DNA from: a virus
Reading direction: 5' to 3' (one strand)
IMG/VR virus record: IMGVR_UViG_3300044987_002875
Location: 1 to 39,234 of that record
Length of the DNA: 39,234 nucleotides
A model generated the notes under the pieces. It was given only the letters and a program-made list of their open reading frames with translations, was not told where the DNA came from and did no database searches. A program made the position numbers and the translations under genes. How positions within the stretch are numbered: the stretch's first letter is position 1; the number at the start of each line of letters is the position of its first letter. Positions 14,100 to 21,970 of this stretch are shown here, piece by piece.

Positions 14100-16256
14100 C
14101 CCCAAAACAGAGTGCCAAAGTTTCTCGAGGACGCCGTATTTGCCGGCGCCGGCGAAGGTCAAAGAAACGACCGCGCCTTTTGGGTTGCGGCTCAGGCCCG
14201 CGACGCGCGCATACCGCGGCATGAAGCCGAGGCCATGATTGAGCAGTTTGCCGCGCGTTGCAATCCGCCGCTAAACATGGGGGAGGCCTTGAACGCCGTG
14301 GCCTCGGCATACCGGGCCGCCCCTCGGGAAGAGGCGAAGAGCCCCGGGGGCCCAAAGAGCGGCGGCGCATACAAGCCCCGGGCGCCGTTTACCGGGTCCG
14401 ACGACGTCATTGACTGGGAGGGCGTCATTGGCCCGGCCGCTGAGAAGCGCGCCGCCGCTGAGGCCGCCGGCTCAGGCGCCCCGGATTTTGTGGAAGAGGT
14501 CCCGCCGCCCTCAGGCAACCCGGCCGCGGATTTGCGCGCCTGGCTTGCGGCCCTCTATCAGCCCGACGACCTTCTTAATTACATGGTGACAAGTTTTAAA
14601 GACGAGGACGGCAAGTATAAGCCGCTCGGCAAGGGCGCCACCCGCTCCCGCTCAGACATAGAAGCCGGGCTTGACAAATACGAGGCCAAAGGCTACAAGG
14701 GCGACGAGCTGTTGCGGATGGTGTTGGGGGATTGGCAACCGGACGCCGGCGTTTGGGCCCGGATAAACCCGCTTGACGGCGAGGGCGTTTTCAATACCAA
14801 CGTGGTCCGCCTTGACCATGTCCTCGTCGAAGGTGACGAGCAACCCATAGAGAAACAGCTTGCAATCATTAAGTCTTTGCGGCTCCCTTGCGCGGCAATA
14901 GTACACTCGGGCGCAAAGAGCGTCCACGCCATTGTAAGGGTCGGGGCCGGTACTGATAAAGCCCTTTATGCCGAGCGCGTGGCGGCCCTGTTTAAGACGT
15001 TGGAAGAGGCCGGGCTAAAGGTTGACGTAAAATGCCGCAACTCTTCCCGGCTTTCACGTTTGCCGGGCCCGAGCCGCGCGGGCAAGCCCCAGTATTTAGT
15101 TGCGGGCCCTTGCGGGGCTCAAAGTTGGGATAGTTGGCAGGCTGAGCGCGAGGCCTCAGACTTCCGGTCCGACGCCATGGGGCCGGATGAACTAGACGAA
15201 GCGCCCGCCCCTGATAGCCTTGTCGGGGACCGCTTTCTTTGCCGCGGCGGGGCCTGGGTGGTTGTTGCTCAGTCAGGCGCCGGCAAGTCTGTCCTGGCCA
15301 TGCAGGCCGCCATGTCTTTCTCGGCCGGCCGGCCCTTTTTCGGATTGGCTACTGCAGGCGCCACCCGGAACCTTATGATACAAGCGGAAAACAACCGCGG
15401 GGACATGCACGAAACTTTTGTGGGGATAAAAAAGGGGCTACTTTTTGACCTTGACGAAAAGGCCCTGCTGAGGGAAAACTTCAGGACGGTCCATTGCTCG
15501 CGCTATACCGGGGCGGTCTTTTGTGAATTTTTGGCGCATCAATGCCGCCTATTCAAGCCGGATATTGTGTGGGTGGACCCGCTGTTGGCTTTTCTAGGGG
15601 GTGAAATATCGAAAATGGGTGACACCGCCCGCTTTTTGAGAAACCAGCTCCAGCCGGTCATTGAGGACAACAATATCGGCGTGGTGGTTATTCACCATAC
15701 CGGCAAGCCGCCGAAAACTGAGGAGGGCAAATACAAGGGCGCCGACCTTGCTTATTTAGGCATAGGGTCCTCGGATATAACTAACTGGGCCCGGGCAACG
15801 TCAACCCTGCTCCGGATGGAAGGCGCCGACAATCGCTTTATTTTTGAGCATGCCAAGCGCGGCGGCCGGGCCGGTTGCAAGCGCGCGACGGAAATCATGC
15901 ACGCCTCAGGGGGCGGCATTTACTGGGCTGAGGCCCCTGGCAAGGTGACAGAGGCGGACCGCCGGGATATTGAGGCCCGGAAACACGGCCGGGACCCGAG
16001 CCACAAAACCTATTGCCAGCCCTCAAAGTATGACGGGCTCGGCTTTGAGCAAATGCCGCCGCTTAAGGGCGGGCGGGAGGCTGAGTCAAGCCCGGCGGTC
16101 CTTTGGATTGCCGAGGTACTTGAAAAGCGCGGTTTCCCTGAAAGCCCGGCAAAGGTCAAAAACATAATGAGAACGCTCGAGCGGCTCGGCTTTATCCATT
16201 TTGACACCGACCGCCTCGTTTGGCACGGGTCAATGCACGATTTTACACAAGGATAA
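14097..16256 (+). CDS. Primase-helicase fusion (AEP-type primase with RepA-like AAA_25 helicase)
   Basis: The protein has 719 residues. Residues 20-75 resemble the PriCT helical domain (NDRAFWVAAQARDARIPRHEAEAM, then NAVASAYRA). Residues about 140-350 resemble a phage primase-polymerase core (RINPLDG, VHSGAKSVHAIVRV, CRNSSRLSRLPGPSRAG). The C-terminal half is a RecA-fold helicase with Walker A SGAGKS (393-398) and a Walker B-like DIVWVDPLLAFLG, as in RepA/AAA_25 proteins. It would make primers and unwind DNA at the phage fork. It starts two bases after the stop of a ten-codon frame, with AGGGGG as SD. Confidence 0.85.
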   Translation: MPQNRVPKFLEDAVFAGAGEGQRNDRAFWVAAQARDARIPRHEAEAMIEQFAARCNPPLNMGEALNAVASAYRAAPREEAKSPGGPKSGGAYKPRAPFTGSDDVIDWEGVIGPAAEKRAAAEAAGSGAPDFVEEVPPPSGNPAADLRAWLAALYQPDDLLNYMVTSFKDEDGKYKPLGKGATRSRSDIEAGLDKYEAKGYKGDELLRMVLGDWQPDAGVWARINPLDGEGVFNTNVVRLDHVLVEGDEQPIEKQLAIIKSLRLPCAAIVHSGAKSVHAIVRVGAGTDKALYAERVAALFKTLEEAGLKVDVKCRNSSRLSRLPGPSRAGKPQYLVAGPCGAQSWDSWQAEREASDFRSDAMGPDELDEAPAPDSLVGDRFLCRGGAWVVVAQSGAGKSVLAMQAAMSFSAGRPFFGLATAGATRNLMIQAENNRGDMHETFVGIKKGLLFDLDEKALLRENFRTVHCSRYTGAVFCEFLAHQCRLFKPDIVWVDPLLAFLGGEISKMGDTARFLRNQLQPVIEDNNIGVVVIHHTGKPPKTEEGKYKGADLAYLGIGSSDITNWARATSTLLRMEGADNRFIFEHAKRGGRAGCKRATEIMHASGGGIYWAEAPGKVTEADRRDIEARKHGRDPSHKTYCQPSKYDGLGFEQMPPLKGGREAESSPAVLWIAEVLEKRGFPESPAKVKNIMRTLERLGFIHFDTDRLVWHGSMHDFTQG

Positions 16257-16257
16257 T

Positions 16258-16893
16258 ATGGAAACATATAAAACTGATTTACTAGACCTCAGGAACATTG
16301 ATTGCATGGAACTATTGAGGGTGACTCCCGACAAGGCTTTCGACCTTGCAATCGTGGACCCTCCTTATGGAATAGGTGAGGACGGAGGAAAATTCCGAGA
16401 CAGGAAAGGCGGAGGACATAGAGTTCTTGCCAAAAAAAACTGGGACAATGAAAAGCCCGGAATTGATTACTTTAAGGAACTATTCAGGGTTTCCAAAAAC
16501 CAGATAATATGGGGCGGGAATTATTTTGCAAACTTGCTCCCGGCTTCCAGATGCTGGCTTTTTTGGGATAAGCTAATGGGAGGAGATTTTTCAGACGGCG
16601 AGCTGGCGTGGACCAGCTTCGACTCTGTTGTTAAAAGGTATACAAAATGCAATAAAGACCGTGGCCATATTCACCCAACGCAGAAGCCTGTTTCCCTTTA
16701 CAGTTGGATTATTTCTATCTATTGCAAGCCTGGAGACAGGATTTTAGATACACACCTTGGCTCCATGTCTATTGCCGTGGCTTGTCATTTTTCTGGCCTC
16801 CACCTGACTGGAGCAGAAAAAGATAAAGACTATTTTTTGGAGGCCGTCGAAAGAGTGAAACGAGAAACTATGCAACAGGAATTTATTTTTTAA
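16258..16893 (+). CDS. Orphan DNA methyltransferase (beta-type), probably recently acquired
   Basis: The protein has 211 residues. The catalytic motif DPPY is at 34-37 and the SAM-binding motif (DTHLGS, 164-169) comes after it. This order is that of beta-class N6-adenine or N4-cytosine methyltransferases. HPTQKP upstream of motif I is typical. The short middle region would recognise the target. G+C is clearly lower: my count of the first 180 bases gives 45%, against 62% for 180 bases near the end of the previous gene. This suggests transfer from another source. No restriction enzyme is next to it, so it likely protects phage DNA. SD AAGGATAAT. Confidence 0.85.
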   Translation: METYKTDLLDLRNIDCMELLRVTPDKAFDLAIVDPPYGIGEDGGKFRDRKGGGHRVLAKKNWDNEKPGIDYFKELFRVSKNQIIWGGNYFANLLPASRCWLFWDKLMGGDFSDGELAWTSFDSVVKRYTKCNKDRGHIHPTQKPVSLYSWIISIYCKPGDRILDTHLGSMSIAVACHFSGLHLTGAEKDKDYFLEAVERVKRETMQQEFIF

Positions 16894-16914
16894 AAAAAAA
16901 GGAAACGAAACACC

Positions 16915-17760
16915 ATGAAAGCCAAAATTACAAAAGCAACAAACTGCCCCGCCATTGAGGGCCTCGTCGGGGAGCTTGAAATCTCAGCAGGCGGGACTTG
17001 CAACTTTGCCCCCGATAGAATACCGGCCGGCTGGCCCTTCCCGAGAAACTATGTTTTCATTTCAGACGGGCGCACCGTTTCTTATGATGTCTTGCCGGAT
17101 TATGAACCCACCCAGGATGAAATAGAACGAGATGCTATGCTTCATAACCGCTTAATGAAACACTATGACGCCACGCGCGCTCAGGTTGCGGCCGGGCGCG
17201 CCACCCCTAGAACGGACGCGGTTATAATGGCCTCGCGCGCCGGCGGGGTTTCAGAGGCCGAGCTATGCAAGACGGTTTCAGCCTTCGCCGCTGAGCTTGA
17301 AAGGGAAAACCGGGCCCTCCGGGATGAACTGAGGAAAGCCAACAGCAAAGAGGAGCTTATTATTTGCCCCAGTTGCGGCTCAATCCAACAGGCCGCCGTC
17401 GAAGCCGGCTATCCCTTCGCCATAATGGTCCATACTTGCGGCGCTTGCGGCTTTGACATAACCGAGTCGGATTGGCAACCCGTCGCCGCCATTACCGAGG
17501 CCAAAATTGAAAGCGCCCTGCAGTATGCCGGCTTTGTTGACGTTTGCATGAAAGAGCGGGCAACCGTAAAGGGGTGCAAAACTTGCCACCTCTTTCTTTC
17601 CAAAAAATGCCTGCGCCGCCGCGGGGTTGCTAAAATGTTTCCCAAACAGGCCTGGACCTTCCTTTTGCCGGACTCTGAGCAACCGGACCGGTTCCACGCC
17701 TATATCAAACGGGCCGCGGCCGCCCTTGAAAAGAAAGTGTGGGCAATCAATGCCAATTAA
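16915..17760 (+). CDS. Zinc-ribbon protein, unknown
   Basis: The protein has 281 residues. A charged coiled-coil stretch (SAFAAELERENRALRDELRKANSKEE, about 122-147) is followed by a four-Cys zinc ribbon (CPSCGS and CGACGF, about 150-182). Further Cys lie in KGCKTCHLFLSKKC. The N-terminal 60 residues look beta. No known family recognised. It may be a DNA- or protein-binding adaptor. The start follows an A-rich leader GGAAACGAAACACC. The frame overlaps the HNH gene start by 11 bases. Confidence 0.65.
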   Translation: MKAKITKATNCPAIEGLVGELEISAGGTCNFAPDRIPAGWPFPRNYVFISDGRTVSYDVLPDYEPTQDEIERDAMLHNRLMKHYDATRAQVAAGRATPRTDAVIMASRAGGVSEAELCKTVSAFAAELERENRALRDELRKANSKEELIICPSCGSIQQAAVEAGYPFAIMVHTCGACGFDITESDWQPVAAITEAKIESALQYAGFVDVCMKERATVKGCKTCHLFLSKKCLRRRGVAKMFPKQAWTFLLPDSEQPDRFHAYIKRAAAALEKKVWAINAN

Positions 17761-18034
17761 ACCCGAAAACCGCCGCCGCTATCCGCAAGACTGGCCGGCC
17801 GTTTCAAAGTCTGTCAGGGCCCGCGCCGGCAACGTTTGCGAAGGCTCCCCGGACTTCCCGGATTGCCGCGCCGTCAACGGCCAGCCCCACCCGGTGACGG
17901 GTTCAAGGGTCATTTTGACCGTCGCCCACCTTGACCATACCCCCGAAAATTGCGCGCCGGAAAACCTCAAAGCATGGTGCCAGCGTTGCCACTTAAACTA
18001 TGACAGGAAAACAAGAAAGGCCCCCCGGAAATGA
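17750..18034 (+). CDS. HNH endonuclease
   Basis: The protein has 94 residues. Structural Cys30/Cys39 and Cys77/Cys80 frame the active site AHLDHTPENC (His60, Asp62, His63) and ENLKAWCQRCH (Asn72, His81), which is the compact HNH layout with a beta-beta-alpha-metal core. Small phage HNH proteins nick DNA and can act in packaging or as homing-type nucleases. Here it stands free in the replication module, not beside the terminase. It overlaps the previous gene by 11 bases and the next by four. Confidence 0.85.
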   Translation: MPIKPENRRRYPQDWPAVSKSVRARAGNVCEGSPDFPDCRAVNGQPHPVTGSRVILTVAHLDHTPENCAPENLKAWCQRCHLNYDRKTRKAPRK

Positions 18035-18345
18035 GAACCTTTGTCTATTCAATGCTGGCAATAAGCGCGCTCGCCTGCGCCGGCGTCTTTGTCTATGTTG
18101 CGGCCCTTGAAATCATAGCGTGGCGCCGGGCACCGCGCGTTTGCGGCCGTTGCTCAGGCGCCGGGCCCCGGTTTTATGTCAGGCGGCTCGGATGGTGTGT
18201 CCGGTGTGAAAGGGCCCCGGAAACTTGCCCCGACGATATGGTTTTGAGAGTCAACGCCCCGGCATGCGTATTTTTTAAACACCGGCCGCCGCCTAATAAA
18301 TACGGTGGGCCCGGCTGTTCGTTTGAAGTGAAAGGGATAAAATAA
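18031..18345 (+). CDS. Membrane-anchored Cys-rich small protein
   Basis: The protein has 104 residues. One N-terminal TM (SMLAISALACAGVFVYVAALEIIAW) is followed by a Cys-rich cytoplasmic or periplasmic part (VCGRCSGAG, WCVRCERAPETC, PACVFF, PGCSF) able to hold one or two zinc ions. Starts in the stop of the HNH gene (ATGA). It is the first of a cluster of small membrane or Cys-rich genes. Function unknown. Confidence 0.6.
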   Translation: MRTFVYSMLAISALACAGVFVYVAALEIIAWRRAPRVCGRCSGAGPRFYVRRLGWCVRCERAPETCPDDMVLRVNAPACVFFKHRPPPNKYGGPGCSFEVKGIK

Positions 18346-18524
18346 TGACCTGCAGAAAAAAATGCTGTTGCGATTGCAAACGCGGGGCGGTTGAATGTTT
18401 CCGCCTTGCCGCTGAGGGGAAGGCCCTCGGCTATTGCGTCAAGGGCCCCCCGTCGAAGGATTGCAACGGGGAAAGAAAAACGCGCGGCCTTTGCCCCTCT
18501 TTTGAGAAACAGGGGGCCAAATGA
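18345..18524 (+). CDS. Very Cys-rich small protein
   Basis: The protein has 59 residues starting MTCRKKCCCDCKRGAVECF. It has nine Cys, five of them in the first eleven residues, and looks like a small zinc-binding or knot-like protein. Start and stop overlap both neighbours (TAATG and ATGA), which supports translation as part of the operon. SD AAAGGG lies 11 bases upstream. No family recognised. Confidence 0.55.
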   Translation: MTCRKKCCCDCKRGAVECFRLAAEGKALGYCVKGPPSKDCNGERKTRGLCPSFEKQGAK

Positions 18525-18658
18525 TTACTAAACTTTTCCCGGTTTGCCTTATAGCCCTCGACATTGCCGCCGCCGCCGTTTACCTTTGCCATGGTGACGT
18601 GAAGCGGGCAATCTACTGGGCCGCCGCGGCAACCTTAACCGCCACCGTGACGTTTTAA
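18521..18658 (+). CDS. Small two-TM protein
   Basis: The protein has 45 residues. Two hydrophobic stretches (LFPVCLIALDIAAAAVYLC and AIYWAAAATLTATVTF) are joined by a short HGDVKR loop, so it is a likely membrane hairpin. It is too short to assign. The ATGA overlap with the previous gene supports translation. Confidence 0.5.
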   Translation: MITKLFPVCLIALDIAAAAVYLCHGDVKRAIYWAAAATLTATVTF

Positions 18659-18673
18659 AAAGAAGGAAACAAT

Positions 18674-18934
18674 ATGCAATATCAGACCATGAAAAGACTG
18701 AAAGAACAGGACCAGACCATTGCCAGCTTGCGGGCCGCTTTAGAGGGGCTCGTCGGCGCCTCAGCCCGGGAGGACCTGCTCGGCATGCGCGAGCTTTTCT
18801 TGCCGGGCGCCCTTATGGACCGGCTCGGCCGCGGGGCGCATAATGCCGCAAGCCTTGCCGCTATTGACGCCCTCCTGGCGCTTATGCCGCCGGCCCCTGA
18901 GCAAGAAGACCCCCCCTACCAGGAAGAGCCATAG
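18674..18934 (+). CDS. Small coiled-coil protein, unknown
   Basis: The protein has 86 residues. The N-terminal part is coiled-coil-like (MKRLKEQDQTIASLRAALEGLV) and the C-terminal tail is Pro/Glu-rich and acidic (PPAPEQEDPPYQEEP). SD AAGAAGGAAAC is seven bases from the start. It is the last gene before structured element R2. No family recognised. Confidence 0.6.
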   Translation: MQYQTMKRLKEQDQTIASLRAALEGLVGASAREDLLGMRELFLPGALMDRLGRGAHNAASLAAIDALLALMPPAPEQEDPPYQEEP

Positions 18935-19129
18935 CCCTCGCGTGCGCGCGCGCGTTGGGACATGCTCAGCCGGAAAACCCCGTTTTTTGACGTAACTCGA
19001 TACCCCAGGGACATGCTTTTATGACTTTTTTTGACCTCAGAGAAAACCCATGTCCCAACGCGCGCGCGCGAGGCCGTATGTCCCAGGGACATGATGTCCC
19101 ACGCGCGCGTATGTCTTAAAAGACATATA

Positions 19130-19155
19130 GGGGAATACCTTAAAAGATATTCCCC
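19130..19155. other. R2 hairpin A
   Basis: GGGGAATA (19130-19137) pairs with TATTCCCC (19148-19155) around a 10-base loop. It is the compensated counterpart of R1 hairpin A. Confidence 0.75.
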
Positions 19156-19198
19156 CCTGAAAAGAAAGCCCCTCGCCTTTGGCGGGCCCTTTTCAGGG
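19155..19198. other. R2 hairpin B
   Basis: CCCTGAAAAG (19155-19164) pairs with CTTTTCAGGG (19189-19198). The apical stem-loop CGCC-TTT-GGCG is at 19174-19184. It is the counterpart of R1 hairpin B with two exchanged pairs in the outer stem. Confidence 0.75.
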
Positions 19199-19218
19199 AA
19201 TACGAAAGAGAAGGAACC

Positions 19219-19683
19219 ATGAAATACAGACTCGACCAGCTACCCCCCGCCCTCAGGGCTCAGATTGAAAAACAGATTGCCAAAGAGGACGCCGCCGCCT
19301 CAGGCAACCCGGGGCCCTGCTCCGGACCGCTTGTCACCCCTGAGCAACCCAACAGCAAAAAGGAAAGAAAGCTGGCCCCCAAAGCTCAGACGAAAACCGA
19401 GGCCGACTTTAACCGGCGCTATTTAGCCGGCGCCGGGATGTTTGAAGCCATGGCCTTTAAAATGCCGGGCGGCTCCCGGTATACCCCGGACTTTGTCACC
19501 TATGACGAAAAAAATAAAATTTATTCTTGCTATGAGGTCAAGGGCTCGTTTAAACTCTCTTCTCATGGTCGAGCTTTAACGGCGTTCAAGGAAACCGCCG
19601 CCGCTTTCCCGGGCATTAGGTTTTTTTGGGCCACAAGGCAAGACGACGGAACCTATACGCTCAGGGAATACGAAAGGGAATAA
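19219..19683 (+). CDS. DUF1064-like nuclease (PD-(D/E)xK fold)
   Basis: The protein has 154 residues. After a charged N-terminus comes KTEADFNRRY (Glu61), then YTPDFVTYD (Asp91) and CYEVKGS (Glu106, Lys108). This is the E-PD-ExK set of PD-(D/E)xK nucleases as found in phage DUF1064 proteins. In phages such enzymes may act as Holliday-junction or branched-DNA nucleases that clear DNA before packaging. SD GAGAAGG. It is the first gene after R2. Confidence 0.8.
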   Translation: MKYRLDQLPPALRAQIEKQIAKEDAAASGNPGPCSGPLVTPEQPNSKKERKLAPKAQTKTEADFNRRYLAGAGMFEAMAFKMPGGSRYTPDFVTYDEKNKIYSCYEVKGSFKLSSHGRALTAFKETAAAFPGIRFFWATRQDDGTYTLREYERE

Positions 19684-19687
19684 ACAC

Positions 19688-20089
19688 ATGCCGGAGTGCC
19701 ATAACTGCCCCAAAAACGGAAAACGCGACCGGGCCTGTCTCAAATGCAAGGGCCCCGCGGATACGAACAACAAAAGCCAAAGCATGCTCCATTATCAGCA
19801 GGCCGAGGATATTGAGCTGGAAATGAAACAGCCCGCCAGAACCCCCGAGTTGAATATTGCCCCCTGTTGCGCAGACACCGCCAGGCGGCTAATTTCAGAG
19901 TTTAGGGGCCTGAATTGTGAACAAATAGCCCTTCTATGCTCAGCCCTTGACGGTCAATCACTGTCAGACTTTGCAAGGGCCCGCGGCGTTTCAAGGCAGG
20001 CCGCGTTCAGCGCAAAAAAAATATTGATTGAAAAGCGGCCAATGTTGGCAGTGGTTTTCAGGCAAAACGAAACACCAGGGGAAAAATAG
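19688..20089 (+). CDS. Zinc-finger plus HTH regulator (candidate late-gene regulator)
   Basis: The protein has 133 residues. The N-terminal Cys motif CHNCPKNGKRDRACLKC would bind zinc. The C-terminal part (SEFRGLNCEQIALLCSALDGQSLSDFARARGVSRQ, then AAFSAKKIL) matches a sigma-region-4 or LuxR-type HTH, with recognition helix around VSRQAAFSAKK. Its place, between the replication genes and the terminase/structural genes, is where late activators are often coded. It could read the repeated late-region motif described in the findings. SD GAAAGGG. Confidence 0.65.
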   Translation: MPECHNCPKNGKRDRACLKCKGPADTNNKSQSMLHYQQAEDIELEMKQPARTPELNIAPCCADTARRLISEFRGLNCEQIALLCSALDGQSLSDFARARGVSRQAAFSAKKILIEKRPMLAVVFRQNETPGEK

Positions 20090-20092
20090 ACA

Positions 20093-21385
20093 ATGAAAAC
20101 GAAAAAAAAGCCCGTTGTAAGATTGGCCCCATTATTGCACGCTATAAAAACCCGCTCCGGACTCGAAGTCAAGACCTGCGCCTTCAATCCCCGGTCCATT
20201 ACACCGGACGCCCTTGCTAAGCTGGCCGAGTCAATCAGCCGGGACCCCGCCTTTATGACCCTGCGCCCCATTGTCATTGATGAAACCGGCACCGCCCTGG
20301 GGGGGAACCAGCGCCTGAGGGCTTGCGTCGAGGTGTTGGGGTTGACCGTTTTACCCGACGAATGGGTCAAACCGGCGCCGGCGCTTACTGAGGACCAGAA
20401 AAGGCGGTTTATGATTATTGACAACAGCCCGGAGGGCATGTCAGGCGAGTGGGATTTTGACGCCCTCAGGGAAGGGTGGTCCGGGATTAGCATATCCCTC
20501 GGGGATATTGGCATAAACATGCCGGACCTTTTCAACCAGGGCAAGGGCGACCCCGACGCGGCGCCTGAGCCCGAGGCCAGGATTGTTTCACGCCCAGGGG
20601 ATATTTGGCAACTCGGGCCGCACCGGGTGATTTGCGGGGACTCAACCAGCGCGGCAACGGTTACGCGCCTCCTGGGCTTTGAAACCCCCGGCCTTATGGT
20701 TACGGACCCCCCCTATGGCGTTGACTATGACCCCACCTGGCGTGATAATGCCGGCGGCCAGTTTGGCGACGGGCTGACAAAGGCCCGCGGCCTGGTTGCC
20801 AATGACGACCGCGTCGATTGGCAGGCGGCCTGGGACCTTTTCCCCGGGGATATTGCCTATGTTTGGCACGCCTCTTTAAAGTGCGCCGAAGTTTGCAACT
20901 CTTTGACGGCCGCCGGGTTCATCCCGCGGGCTCAGATAGTGTGGGCAAAATCCCATTTTACCCTAATGCGCACCGGTTATCACTGGGGGCATGAACCCTG
21001 CTGGTATGTTGTCAGGGCCGGCGGCAAGGCTGACTGGGCCGGGGATAGGAAACAGCAGACAGTTTGGGAAATTCAGGGGATGAACCCCGCGGGGCGCAAC
21101 CGCTCTTCAGGCAATGAAAAGACCGGGCACGGCACGCAGAAACCCGTTGAATGTATGGCCAGGCCAATGCTAAACCATGCCCCGCGGCTTGTGTATGACC
21201 CCTTCCTGGGCTCAGGGACCACGCTTATTGCGGCCGAGCAGACCGGGCGCCGGTGTTTTGCCGCTGAGCTTATGCCGGTTTATGTTGACATGGCGGTCCG
21301 CCGCTGGCAATACTACACCGGAAACAAGGCGGTCCGGGAAAGCGACGGGACCCTGTTTGACGCATTAACACCGACGGAGGCTTAA
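20093..21385 (+). CDS. ParB-like / DNA methyltransferase fusion
   Basis: The protein has 430 residues. Residues 25-110 look like a ParB/Srx domain (NPRSITPDALAKLAESI, LRPIVIDETGTALGGNQRLRA). The rest is a beta-type methyltransferase: DPPYGVDYDP at 205-214, GTQKPVE, and SAM motif FLGSGTT in the C-terminal part. This fusion is common in phages and prophages next to terminase genes and methylates phage DNA; the ParB part may position the enzyme on DNA or have nuclease activity. SD AGGGGAAAA. It precedes the small terminase by one base. Confidence 0.85.
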   Translation: MKTKKKPVVRLAPLLHAIKTRSGLEVKTCAFNPRSITPDALAKLAESISRDPAFMTLRPIVIDETGTALGGNQRLRACVEVLGLTVLPDEWVKPAPALTEDQKRRFMIIDNSPEGMSGEWDFDALREGWSGISISLGDIGINMPDLFNQGKGDPDAAPEPEARIVSRPGDIWQLGPHRVICGDSTSAATVTRLLGFETPGLMVTDPPYGVDYDPTWRDNAGGQFGDGLTKARGLVANDDRVDWQAAWDLFPGDIAYVWHASLKCAEVCNSLTAAGFIPRAQIVWAKSHFTLMRTGYHWGHEPCWYVVRAGGKADWAGDRKQQTVWEIQGMNPAGRNRSSGNEKTGHGTQKPVECMARPMLNHAPRLVYDPFLGSGTTLIAAEQTGRRCFAAELMPVYVDMAVRRWQYYTGNKAVRESDGTLFDALTPTEA

Positions 21386-21386
21386 A

Positions 21387-21782
21387 ATGACCACGAACAC
21401 TCCAAAATTTGCAAGAATAACCGAGGCCCAGATTGCTGAGGCCCTGCAAAATAGCGCCGGCCTGTTTTCCGCCGCGGCTCAGAAGTTGGGGGTTGACGCC
21501 TCCACCGTTTCACGCCGCGTGGCTAAGTCTGAAAAACTAAAGGCCGTCGTCATTGAAGCCCTTGACAAGCGGCTCGACGTTGCCGAGTCTGAATTGTTGC
21601 TTGCAATCAAGCGCGGCGAGGCCTGGGCAATCTGTTTCTTCCTGAAATGCAAGGGCAAAAGCCGCGGTTACGTCGAACGGACCGAGGTGACAGGCGGCAA
21701 CGGGGCCCCGCTCGGGGCGGCCGCCGCGGTCCCTGAGGATGAACTGGACCGGATTATCGCAGACGGTGAAAAGGGCAAATAA
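21387..21782 (+). CDS. Terminase small subunit (putative)
   Basis: The protein has 131 residues. The N-terminal HTH (ITEAQIAEALQNSAGLFSAAAQKLGVDASTVSRRVAKSEKL) recognises DNA. It is followed by WAICFFLKCKGKSRGYVER, a stretch typical of phage small terminase-like proteins, and a flexible acidic end. It would bind the packaging start site and load the large subunit coded at 21967. SD GGAGG. It overlaps the next small gene by one base (TAATG). Confidence 0.75.
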   Translation: MTTNTPKFARITEAQIAEALQNSAGLFSAAAQKLGVDASTVSRRVAKSEKLKAVVIEALDKRLDVAESELLLAIKRGEAWAICFFLKCKGKSRGYVERTEVTGGNGAPLGAAAAVPEDELDRIIADGEKGK

Positions 21783-21970
21783 TGACAGGCATTGACAAAA
21801 AGGGGCTTGCTTTAGAGCTTTCCCGGCTTGTCTATGAAGAGGGCATGTCGGCGGCCCTGTTTGCCGTTTGCATTGAGGGCGCCATTTTTGAGGTAAACGT
21901 GCGCATGACGGAAGAGGCCGGCAACAAAAGGCCGGAAATCTTACCCACCGAGGGGTTTAAAGCTCAATGA
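21782..21970 (+). CDS. Small protein between terminase subunits, unknown
   Basis: The protein has 62 residues starting MTGIDKKGLALELSRLVYEEG. A helical N-terminus leads to a hydrophobic middle (ALFAVCIEGAIFEVNV). It overlaps both neighbours (TAATG upstream; ATGA downstream), so translation is likely. No family recognised. Confidence 0.55.
   Translation: MTGIDKKGLALELSRLVYEEGMSAALFAVCIEGAIFEVNVRMTEEAGNKRPEILPTEGFKAQ

Larger units (their letters stand above)
18944..19198. repeat. Structured repeat element R2 (paralogue of R1 at 6700-6911)
   Basis: This non-coding element shares the TTTTTTGACGTAACTCG box, TGTCCC/GGGACA half-sites, CG tracts and the 58-bp core (19078-19135) with R1. R2 has in addition a 21-bp perfect inverted repeat: 18944-18964 is the reverse complement of 19049-19069, and both join an alternating CG tract to GGGACATG. 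The two downstream hairpins keep their pairing although their bases differ from R1. It precedes the nuclease gene at 19219. Confidence 0.8.
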
